Shown here: positions 52,001-61,153 of the stretch, in pieces | Numbering within the stretch: the stretch's first letter is position 1 | Layout of the letters: every line of letters starts with the position of its first letter | Assembly: GCA_035048815.1 (NCBI GenBank) | Contig: JAUCBN010000014.1 | Span: 17,839,501-17,903,500 of the forward strand | DNA from: Abelmoschus esculentus | Taxonomy: Eukaryota; Streptophyta; Magnoliopsida; Malvales; Malvaceae | Reading direction: 5' to 3' | DNA length: 64,000 nucleotides | The notes under the pieces: generated by a model | Told to the model about the DNA's origin: nothing | Seen by the model: only the letters and a program-made list of their open reading frames with translations | Databases searched by the model: none | Program-made: the position numbers and the translations under genes

Positions 52001-53447
52001 GGCTCGCGTCCATCGAGACGACATCGCAAAGTACTTCATCCTTGTACTTTCCAATGGCAAACGGAACTATAACCTGCTTGGTCACTCTAATCTCTCCTCC
52101 GTCATTCAACCACTGTAACTTATAAGGATTTGGGTGCTTTGTTGTTTTCAAACCTAGCTTGTCAACCATAATAGAACTAGCAACATTAGTGCAACTACCA
52201 CTATTGATAATCACAACACATACCTTGTCATTCACGAGACACCTTGTATGAAAGATGTTTTCTCGCTACTGTTCATTCTGAATTGGTTGAGTATTCAAGC
52301 TTCTCTTGACAACAAGTGCTTTTTCGGTGGCAAAAGTCTGCACATTGTCATCGTCCTCTTCGTCACCTACTGGAGGTGGAATCTGATCGTCATCCTCAGA
52401 CTCAGACTCGATCTCGCCATTTTCCATCATTAACATGGTTCTGCGGTTTGGGCACTAACTGGCGACATGTCCTCGTCCTAGACACTTGAAACACTGGATA
52501 TCTCGTGTTCGCTCTTGTGACATCACTGGTTGCTTACCACGCCCATTTTCAGCAACGGGGGCCTTGGGCTTGCTGGTTTCGCCTTGTTCGCGAATCCGAA
52601 GTGGCGGTTGTGGTACTTGCTTCCTGGTAGTGTTAGGAGTGTACAAAGGGTTAGAATAAGATTTAAATGGAGTATTACCTCGATTCGAAGACTTTCTTCG
52701 ATGTTGTCGTTCCACTTTTATCGCCATTTGCACCATATCATCAACCTCGACATAATGTTGCAACTCAACAGCGTTGGCAATCTCGGTGTTCAACCCTGCT
52801 AGAAAACGTGCCATAGTCGCTTCTCGATCCTCCTCGATATTTGCACGCATCATAGCCATTTCCATATCTTTAAAATAGTCCTCAACGCTCATATTTCCCT
52901 GTTTCAAATTTTGTAATTTTTGAAACAAATCATGATGATAATGAATAGGAACAAACCTTTTTCGCATTATTCGCTTCATCTCGTTCCAAGTCGCAACGGG
53001 GCCTTCACCAGAACGCCTTCGGCTAAGCAATAACTGGTCCCACCATATCAAGACATAATCAACAAACTCTGTCGCTGCTAATCGAACCTTCTTTTGTTCT
53101 GAGTAATTATAACACTCGAAAATATGTTCAACTTTGCTTTCCCAAGCCAAGTATGCATCAGGGTCTGAACGTCCCTGGAAAGAAGGAATAACAATCTTAA
53201 TGTTAGTCAAATTATCGTCTACCTGTTGCACACGTCCTTGTCTAGGAGTATGCTGTCTCGGTGACGGATCAACTTCGTTTTCGTTCAACATTTCATGAAC
53301 AGAGATGGAACCTCCATCAAGCCTATCTATCCTCGATTGCAATGGCTCTATGGCAGAAGCCATTACTCGTTGCATCATTCGTTCTAAAGCTTGCATTTGC
53401 GGGAATGGTGGATTCTGATCAACAGTATTGTCATCGGAACCTGTCAT
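49071..53447 (-). pseudogene. gag-pol polyprotein of the LTR retrotransposon, one frame with four nonsense codons
   Basis: A single frame of 1458 codons runs from the ATG at 53447 to the TGA at 49071-49073, the first three bases of the 3' LTR. Premature stops lie at 52455-52457 (inside the CCHC zinc knuckle), 52266-52268, 51432-51434 (before the reverse transcriptase motif MCVDCRAVN) and 50919-50921. The retropepsin site has Asn at 52203-52205 where Asp is expected before SG. Reverse transcriptase keeps YFDD at 51117-51128; RNase H begins ECDASGVGIG; integrase keeps the HHCC finger and the residues of its D,D-35-E site (MDFILG, SDRDVKF, QTEVVN). The C-terminus ends in PFQEGG with no chromodomain seen. 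Enzyme domains look otherwise well preserved. Confidence 0.9.
49074..49084 (-). other. Polypurine tract of the LTR retrotransposon
   Basis: AAGAAGGGGGA in element orientation, directly abutting the 3' LTR start TGATATGAG. It primes plus-strand DNA synthesis in LTR elements. Confidence 0.85.
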
Positions 53448-54100
53448 GTTTTAAAATAACAAAAAAAAAGGACAATACTATTTATCGGTTAGTGAAAAAT
53501 AAATAAAAGGTCCTCACAACACACTCAACAAAAGTCTCTCAATGATCACTCCAAGAACAGTGCACTCAAAATTTAGCACTCAACGCTCGTGTTTCACTCG
53601 GGAGAATACTTGAATGGCTCTTTTTGTCTCCCCTTCTGATCTCACACGCTCAATGCCTTTTTCCCTTACACTTTCTCGAAAATCAGCTCTTTAAAGAACT
53701 AATCCAACGTCTCGCAACTCGTGATAATGGTGTGGCTAAATGGACAACAAATAACAAGAACAAAGATGACAACAAAGATGACACGAAAACAAAAGAAAAG
53801 GCAAGTAAGATGGAAAATAAAATAAAAGAAAGAAAAATAAAGAAAAATAAGGAAGATGACACTAAAACGAACAAAAGATGAAAGTGAAATAAATAGAAAG
53901 TCTTACTGCAAATACGAGTTTACAACGTTCCTATCACCAAACAAAGAGGTAAAGTACGCTCCGACGATTTCCGAGTTCATTGAAGTTGCAATTCAGAGTT
54001 TATACAAAGTTTCTAATTATACAAAGACACAATACTAAATACATATAGGATATATAATAAATACATATAGCTATAAAATAATAATAATAAAAATATTTCT

Positions 54101-54330
54101 TTCGAATCTATTTTTTTTAATTCGAATATGTTTTTTTTATTCGAAACTGTTTTTTTATTCGAATCTGTTTTTTTTTCGAATCTGTTTTTTTATTCGAAAC
54201 TGTTTTTGTTTTACTCGAATGTGTTTTTTTTCGAATCTGCTTTTTTTCGAATCTGTTTTTTTATATATTAGAAACTGTTTTTATATATATATATATATTC
54301 GAATCTAATTTTTTTTAAATATATATATTC
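54101..54330. repeat. Tandem TTCGAATCTG-T(n) repeat in the retrotransposon leader
   Basis: About ten short units of ~18-22 bases, each with TTCGAA followed by T/A-CTG and a run of 6-9 T, become AT-dinucleotide rich near the right end. It lies between the primer site and gag, in the untranslated leader of the element RNA, where it would read as A-rich spacers separated by TTCGAA palindromes. Confidence 0.85.
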
Positions 54331-54385
54331 GATACAAACTTACAAGACTTGACGTGCAGAAACTTACAACGAATCCAACAATCTA

Positions 54386-54398
54386 GGCTCTGATACCA
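54386..54398 (-). other. Primer binding site, tRNA-Met type
   Basis: TGGTATCAGAGCC on the minus strand, two bases after the 5' LTR end. It is complementary to the 3' end of plant initiator tRNA-Met (…GGCTCTGATACCA). Confidence 0.9.
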
Positions 54399-54400
54399 CA

Positions 54401-55458
54401 TAATATAACGCGGAGTTCGTCGAAACGGACTTTCCTCGTTTGTTACGGATCTAGGAGTGTTGTAGGCACGTTTCTGCAATAAAAACTACAAAGAAATAAC
54501 AAAAGTTATACGACATAATTATATTAAGTAGGAAATTAAAAGATAAAATATATATATAACAATTTAGCGCTTTTGGGAGGACTTCAACGACGGTGACGGT
54601 GAAGACTTCAAAAACGGCCGGTGGTGAAAACGCTAAACTCGAAAGAACTCGAACAATATGTTGAACGAACCTGAATCGAATCAGTTTAACGTCATAGGAC
54701 TTGGACCCGCTAAATATCAATTTAGGAACCCGAAGTATCAAAGGACAATCAACGAATTAAGTGTCGAATAGTTCTAAAAAGAACCGAAATGAGAAAGAAA
54801 CTCTCAAATAAAATTTTATTGATCAAATGTCTAACGCCATTACATAGTTTGATTATATATATATATATAAGTCATAAAAGAAATTGCCGTTTGAAATACA
54901 TGGATAAGAATTAAAGGAAATAACCGGCAATGGCATATTGGTTGGACTCCAATTATTCGGCACATGTTAAATGTGCATGGTGGACATTTCAAAATTGAAA
55001 TCAAATTGCAGATTGGTTGAAGTCCCAGTAGTTCGGCACATGTTACAAATCCTTATCCAATTTGGCTCCAAAACACGTGGAAACCAAATTGAATTCAATT
55101 TGGCAAGTTGTCGGTTCATGTAGCCTTCTCCAATTCGGCATGCAACAGTCCTACACCAAAGAATATAATGACATAAATATTATAATGGAAATATTATAAT
55201 AATGATAATATTATATTAATGTAATATATATATATATACACACCTAATAAATAGTATAATCTAAGATGTCACATTGTAACATGCAACACATTAAAATTCT
55301 TATCTCTTAAGGCACAAACATTATCAAATGAATTAGACATGTTGGTACAAGTAAGGAAAAGTGCTTCCCTGAAATATTTGGCCTTAGCTCGAGTAATTGG
55401 TCTTAAAGGCAAGACCTCCGGATCAATATCAAGAGCTGGTGAAAATGCGCTCATATCA
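54401..55458 (-). repeat. 5' LTR (right copy), 1058 bp
   Basis: Matches 48000-49073 with about nine substitutions seen by eye and shorter AT-dinucleotide tracts. It presumably holds the element promoter, pointing leftward away from the MED8 3' exons. Confidence 0.95.
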
Positions 55459-55463
55459 AATCC
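55459..55463. repeat. Right target-site duplication AATCC
   Basis: AATCC directly after the right LTR, followed by TCAGCGGACACATGC, which continues the MED8 exon 11 reading (PQRTHASQ). Confidence 0.9.
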
Positions 55464-55838
55464 TCAGCGGACACATGCATCTCAAATCCTAAGTGACCAA
55501 AGTATGAATGGTAATGGTCTTGACGTTCTGTCATGTATACATATACACATTTTTATATCTAATGGTGTTTGGTCGCTTCTTCCCTCATTCGTGATTACCG
55601 TTTTTGGTGAGTCGAGACTTCAGCATTTTGATTTTGGTCTTTTCTGCATGCAGTGTTTAATATGGGATCCAATCCTGGGGGGCTTATGGCCATGCAGCCA
55701 CAGCAACAACAACAGCAGCAGCATGGTTCACAAGGTGCATTTGGTAATATGGGGGGTCCCCAGAATTTACAATCTAATATGGCAGCTCTTCAAAATAACT
55801 CCAATTTTGCACAGCAAAGACAGCAGAACCAGCAGTGA

Positions 55839-57085
55839 TATCAACTGCAGGTATCAATAGTTTTTGGTTTTGTGGATAATATGCTTTGTTAAAGCTCTTC
55901 TTATGGTTGCATTGCTGTCTTTGGCTTAGATATAAGAAAGCATGTGTCTGAAAACCGATCTTTTCGATCTTCTGTCATGGTACATTCATTGTATGATAAT
56001 TGGTAATTTTATAAATATTTATTATGTAGAGAGAAATTGGATGGATCTGTTCTGCATAAAAAAACTAATTTAGTTTTACTTTTATATTATTAAGCGGAAA
56101 TTACAGGAATGATCACTTATGTTTTCTTCTAATACATAGTTGGTTACTAATTTTAGAAAAGACAAAGACTAGTAAGGTCATATTTTCGGGACGTAATTTT
56201 TTTGTTAAACCTTAATGGGAGATTGATCTGACATAATAAAAAAAATATAAATTACCTAAATAATCCCATTATTTACAACATCATACCAACTTATTTTAAG
56301 ATTCGAGATAGAAATAAGAGCTTCAATGGTTTTAAAATCGAACTAATTCCACTCTTTTCTAGCATGTAACAACAAGAAGACATAACTATTATGCTAAGAA
56401 CTTCAAGCACTTGATAAAGTTTTCCCTGCCAGCAAAAACGACATACCGGTTTAAGTTGTATTTAAACATCCTCATCCCAACCTAATTAGACTTGTAAAAA
56501 TACTTTTTTTATCATGTATTATTTCATGCTTCTTTTAAAAAATTTGTAAAAATTTGAATTTTTAACCCTAACTTTTATTTTTTATATCCTAAACACTAAA
56601 CCTTACCCTCTAAAAAATACACCATACCTCTAATTCCCTAAATCCTAACTATAATCCCTAACCTTAAACCCTCTAACTTGAAGCAGAGACACGGATGGAG
56701 ACATGAGAAAGAAGTTAAACCAAGGGTTAAAAAATAAAATAAAACTCAAGGCTTTTCAAATTAGATATAAGCAAACAACTATTTGCCGAAAGTGTTCATT
56801 AGTTTCCTAGAAGAGGAAGTTCAAACCTGCAATATTATCAAATATATATATATATATATATAATCACATTAGTATAATAGAGAAATATAATCAATAACCG
56901 TACGAATGCAATCTTTATTAAAATTAAGATTCCAACATCACATTAACTAACTGAGAGAGACAAAGATAATCACTAATATAAAATAGTAAAAAAAATGTAG
57001 AAACAATTTCTTAAAAACTTCTATCAACTAAAGCCACAGTACATAAAATGTGAACCCACCATGTCTACTCACTTGTAGCCTGCTC
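55839..57085. other. MED8 3' region and intergenic spacer
   Basis: Probable MED8 3' UTR followed by AT-rich DNA. It includes an (AT)n microsatellite at about 56843-56863 and 'ccctaaacc' words at 56570-56680. No gene or element ends were recognised; the right end is likely the 3' UTR of the receptor kinase gene. Confidence 0.5.
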
Positions 57086-57090
57086 AACGA

Positions 57091-59364
57091 TTAGGATGAA
57101 AATGGTCCTCCCGCCGTCGTTCTACCAATACCAGATATATCTGCATTCACTTCCCCCATTGTTGAAGAGAACTCTAGCTCATCTCTATCTTTCAACTCTC
57201 CGATCTCTCGTACCACTTCCTTCAACTCTGGTCTCGTGTCGGGATCGTCTTCGCAACAACTCAACCCTATCTTCAAAAGATTTATCATTTCTCCCTTGCT
57301 GTTCTTAGTCCCACCCATCTCAACGTCGAAAACTTCACTCGTCCTTTTGTCCCGAACCATCTCGTTCACCCATGTGCCCAAATTCGTGTTGCTGTCGTAA
57401 CTTGTTGTTAGATAGTTTTCTGGGAACTTGCCGGTTAAGATTTCTAGAATCAGTATTCCTAGGCACCACACGTCTGTCTTCCTGTTGACACGACCATTTA
57501 TGGCATGTTCTGGTGATTTGTATGCCATCATGTGCGTGTGGGCTTGTTCCTGGTTGATCACCGGTCGTAAAGCATAATCACACAGCAATGCCTCGGATTT
57601 CTCGTTTAGAAGGACGTTGGAAGATTTCAAATGACCGTGTGGCACGACCAGGCTGGGGAGTTGGTTGTAGAGATAAGCTAAACCTCGGGCAACACCCTTT
57701 ACGATCTTCAATCGAGTTCGCCAATCAAGACTAGGTTTATCTAAGGAATGGTTGCCTGCAGGAAAAGAAGTGTAAAATGATTACAAGGACGGAATATTTA
57801 AATTTTAAGGACTAATATGTATCAAATTGAAGTTCAAGAATTAAGTAGGAAAAAATTATAAGTTAAAAGAACTAAATGATTGTAGGCTACTAAAAACTTA
57901 CCATGAAGCCGACTGGCCAAGCTGCCATCCTCCATGAAATGGCAAACCAACAATTTCTCTTCTTTCCTATAATAATAAGCCTCAAGTGGTAGCAAGTTCT
58001 CATGGTTCAACCTCCCTAACCTTCTCATGTGCTCATGAAAATCTTCCCTCCCCACATGGTTCATCTGTTTATACCTCTTCACCACCACAGCCTCTCCATT
58101 CATCAGCACCGCCTTATACGAAGCTCCAAAATTCCCACTCCCAAGAACCTCAGCCGAGGCTCTCAACAGATCATGCAAGTCGAACCGATCGGCTTCGCCT
58201 TTCAAGAACATCAATTTCGTGTAACCGACGGGCCTCTTCGTCATGCATCCCCCACAATCTGAATCATTGCTTTTGTCTTGGTCGGTATAGGAAGGTGGCA
58301 ACTTGTTGTAGTCATCGCCATAAGTTCCCTCTGATGCCCCACTCCTTTGTTTCCTTTTGCACAGAATGAAGATGAGTGCTGCAATGAGTGACACTAGTGA
58401 CAATATGCATAGCACCAGCAATGCAATTTGCAGAGCAGATGTTGTCTTTCTGTACAAGGGTGGTGGAAGTTGGGGGCTGGCGGAGGGAGGCGGAGATGGG
58501 CTAGGTTGTGGTGCAGGACTGGTCACCGGGCATTTCTCCAGAGGTGGTCCGCACAAATTCTTGTTGCCTGCAATAACATGTGAAAAATCACATATTCAAC
58601 TTAAATTTCATTTTAATACTTAATATATAAATACAATTAATTGGAAGGATGATGGATACAAGTGCATGATTGCAACATCTACCTGTAAACATGCTTGCAC
58701 TCATGTTGCTGAAACTTGCAGGGATAGGACCTTCTAACTCATTGTTAGCAAAGTTGACCAGCTTTACATTTTGCTTAAAATCGGGTATCCGACCAGAAAA
58801 ATTATTCCTCCCGAGGTCTAGGACTAAAAGCTTCGGCAATGTTGCTAATGATGACGGAATTTTACCGGTAAAACCATTGTTCGACAAGAACAGGTTCTTC
58901 AAGGATCGCGTACCTCGGAATGCATCATCAGGAATCTCGCCGCTCAATCGATTATTCGACAGATACAAAGCCTTCAACTGACTCAATTTCTTTAATTCAG
59001 GTACTTGTCCCTCAAAATTATTGTTCATCAGGCTTATAATGCGCAACGTCGGCATTTCGTCGAGAATTTCGAGATTCCCCGACCCTCCTAGGCCCATGTT
59101 TTCAAGTTGCAGACCCCATATTTGGTTCCTAACACAGAACATTCCCATCCAATTTGCTTGATTCCCGTTGCATGGAGTAACGGAAGCATTCCAGTTTCTA
59201 AGATTCGAAGGGTTGGCTAATGAATCCTTGAATATCAAAAGGTTCTCGACGTCTGTATCGTCACCGTTCGAGACGAAGACCGATTGTAATAACGAGAGGA
59301 GCACGAGATGTAACGATAAGCTTGGTGTGCGCACATGCCTAGCTATGTGCGTGCCCATCACCAT
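57091..59364 (-). CDS. LRR receptor-like kinase, pollen receptor-like kinase (PRK) type, probable pseudokinase
   Basis: Three exons: 58683-59364, 57902-58567 and 57091-57755, giving 2013 bases or 670 residues. The start MVMGTHIARHVRTPS has a second ATG two codons later. A signal peptide (LHLVLLSLLQSVFVSNG) is followed by an LRR N-terminal cap and about five LRRs (ALYLSNNRLSGEIPDDAF; NLFLSNNGFTGKIPSSLA; LVLDLGRNNFSGRIPDF). Next come a Pro-rich stretch, one membrane span at ~274-297 and a cytoplasmic kinase domain. Glycines of the loop (LGSGNFGASYKAV) and the VVVKRYK lysine are kept, but the catalytic loop reads HGHLKSSNVLL instead of HRD and the metal motif reads CDYA instead of DFG. PRKs guide pollen-tube growth through RopGEFs and often lack strong kinase motifs. 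Pollen expression is inferred. Confidence 0.92.
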
Positions 59365-59369
59365 CGATA

Positions 59370-61150
59370 CAACATGAAAAATGGTGTCTAATAAACAATC
59401 AAGGAAGGAGAGGCTTTAACATGGATCCTTCCATTTTGTTTCTTTCTTTGAAGGAGATGATCGCAGGTACATTTGTTGATGTAAAACAGTAAAACAAAAT
59501 ACAAAAAAATTGGTTTTTTTACTATAATTATTATTACAAAACAATTAACGAAATCGGACGATCAAAGAGTTCGAGAATTGCAGTAAAGAATTCTATAAGG
59601 AAGAGAAACATCGAATCCTGCGGCCAACCTTTGATTTCTGATCCATGTTGTTACATTCTATTTAAGGGAAGTTTAAACTGTTGTTCCATTTTTAGCTTAT
59701 GTCTCACGAATGCTTTTCTCTCTATTATTTACATTCATTTTATCATTTTCCGTAAAAAAATTAAAGTATATAAATTATTATTTTATATACGAGCAGTGAT
59801 TTAAATATATAAAAATTAAAAGTTTAAATATATAAAACTATTATTTTATTTTTAAATAAAAATTGAAAAGATATTAAGACAAACATCAATTCTTACGATA
59901 GTTTCGTCCTTGATTACGGATGTAACATTTATCTTAAAGTCTCGTTCTATAACCTCGTATTCAACAAACATGAATAAAACAAGAAAAAAAACCGAAGAAA
60001 AAAAAAAGCAAATCCCAGCTTCAACGAATTCCACCTTGAAAGTAAACAGGCATTCTGAATTTTGATATTATATATTAAGGCGTAATAATTTTTTGTTTTT
60101 TTAATTTTTCGATTCGATTTAATAATCGAATACTAGCTATATATATTTAATTTACTTTTTTGGACTTATTTTTTATTTTTATAATTCGATAAAATTAGGG
60201 GATAAAGGGTTTAATATATCATACTATCATTACTTAGTATCAGTTAAAAAATTTATACAACTAAATTTATTTTTAGTGGTACAAGATAGATTTTTTTCGG
60301 TTATCTAAGTTCGTATATTATTATTTATAGAAAATAAAAAATATATAAAATGCATAGGACGTTAAAAATCTATATAAATTTAGATTAACTGGATGGAAAA
60401 AATAGTATTTATCTTTCTTTACTCTCTCCTTTTATTTACGATAAAATATTCTACTATTTTTTTTATCTATTTATTTATATTTTTAGGTTATTTTATTTAA
60501 ATATAACTTTTTTTTAATATCTACTAAAACAATACCCTTAAAAAATTAATCCCAAAATAATTTCAAAACAAAAAGACTTTCCAAAATTTGAAAAAATATA
60601 TATAAGGACTAAAAATAATATCTTTAACAAAAGAAAAACAATAAAATAAAATATAAAAATTTATTAAAATTAAATTAGACATTTTTTTTATTTTAAGTCG
60701 AGCCGAGTCGGGTCAGGCTCGGCTCGTTATGACATACTAATTGTTACAATTTTTTTATAATAATTTATATGTAATTAAATAATAAATTAGATAAAATTAA
60801 AATTTATAGAATTATAGAATTTTTTTATTAATTGGTAAAATTTTATGTAAATTTTATTTTAAATAAAAATTATAATTATAATTATAGTTTTTATATTATA
60901 ATTTAAATTTTTATCAATTAAATAAAATGATAAGATACTATATTATTATACACATTCTTATTAATTAAATAGAATTTTTGTAATTTTAGTCATGCCCGAA
61001 TTAAAGCAAATCCCAAATTTCCTCTTTTCCCCAAACCCTACAACGAAAGCCCTAATTCGGATTTTGCTTCAATTCTGATTTGCTGCTCTCTAATTCTTTC
61101 CAAAACAAAGACTCGCTATATAGTTTTACTTTTGAAGTGAAATTGAGAAG
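59370..61150. other. Intergenic, AT-rich, no gene seen
   Basis: Divergent spacer between the receptor kinase and ALFIN-LIKE genes. It is very AT-rich apart from a short G/C-rich relic at about 60697-60730 (gtcgagccgagtcgggtcag). The segment 61010-61153 is probably ALFIN-LIKE 5' UTR. Confidence 0.55.
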
Positions 61151-61153
61151 CGG

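Larger units (their letters stand above)
48000..55458 (-). mobile_element. Ty3/gypsy LTR retrotransposon inserted in MED8 exon 11
   Basis: A 7459-bp element transcribed on the minus strand. It is flanked by perfect AATCC duplications and has LTRs of 1058 bp (5', right) and 1074 bp (3', left). The LTRs begin TGATATGAG and end ATATTA in element orientation, a TG...TA pair instead of TG...CA. A tRNA-Met primer site follows the 5' LTR and a polypurine tract precedes the 3' LTR. Gag-pol order is capsid, zinc knuckle, protease, reverse transcriptase, RNase H, integrase, which is the Ty3/gypsy order. I counted about nine substitutions between LTRs plus AT-repeat length changes, so the insertion is recent. 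The polyprotein frame carries four nonsense codons, so it cannot move by itself as it stands. Confidence 0.95.
39222..55838 (+). pseudogene. MED8: Mediator subunit 8 (MED8), broken by two lost splice donors, a frameshift and a retrotransposon
   Basis: Exon homology: 39222-39421, 39522-39646, 39787-39911, 39991-40174, 40722-40829, 40925-40989, 41565-41840, 44361-44413, 45234-45437, 47007-47060, 47977-47999 continued at 55464-55501, and 55654-55838. The N-terminus (LESLKTRAISLFKAITRILE; DEIKKVSKAFVVHP) is the conserved MED8 head-module region; the rest is Gln-rich as in plant MED8, which regulates defence and flowering. Four lesions are visible. Exon 1 ends AAAATG followed by 13 C with no GT. 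The exon 5 donor reads ATAATT. Exon 8 keeps the sequence for LHDLQGQSQQKFQ only after a shift of 1 or 4 missing bases. Exon 11 is cut after ...GSNP by an LTR element at 48000-55458. Read-through into the LTR meets TAA at 48079-48081. The lengths of the other exons keep one frame. I infer a dead or truncated copy; another functional copy should exist. Confidence 0.8.

Noticed and set aside
53624..53881. 85-codon plus-strand frame rich in Lys/Asp in the retrotransposon leader
   Set aside because: It is antisense to the element and arises from an A-rich low-complexity stretch; no homology was recognised.
54386..54398. Possible tRNA gene fragment (ggctctgatacca)
   Set aside because: It is only the primer-binding complement of tRNA-Met next to the LTR; no cloverleaf surrounds it.
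55339..55860. 173-codon plus-strand frame spanning the right LTR and MED8
   Set aside because: It runs antisense through the LTR and then through MED8 exons in a different frame and through intron sequence, so it is a chance frame.
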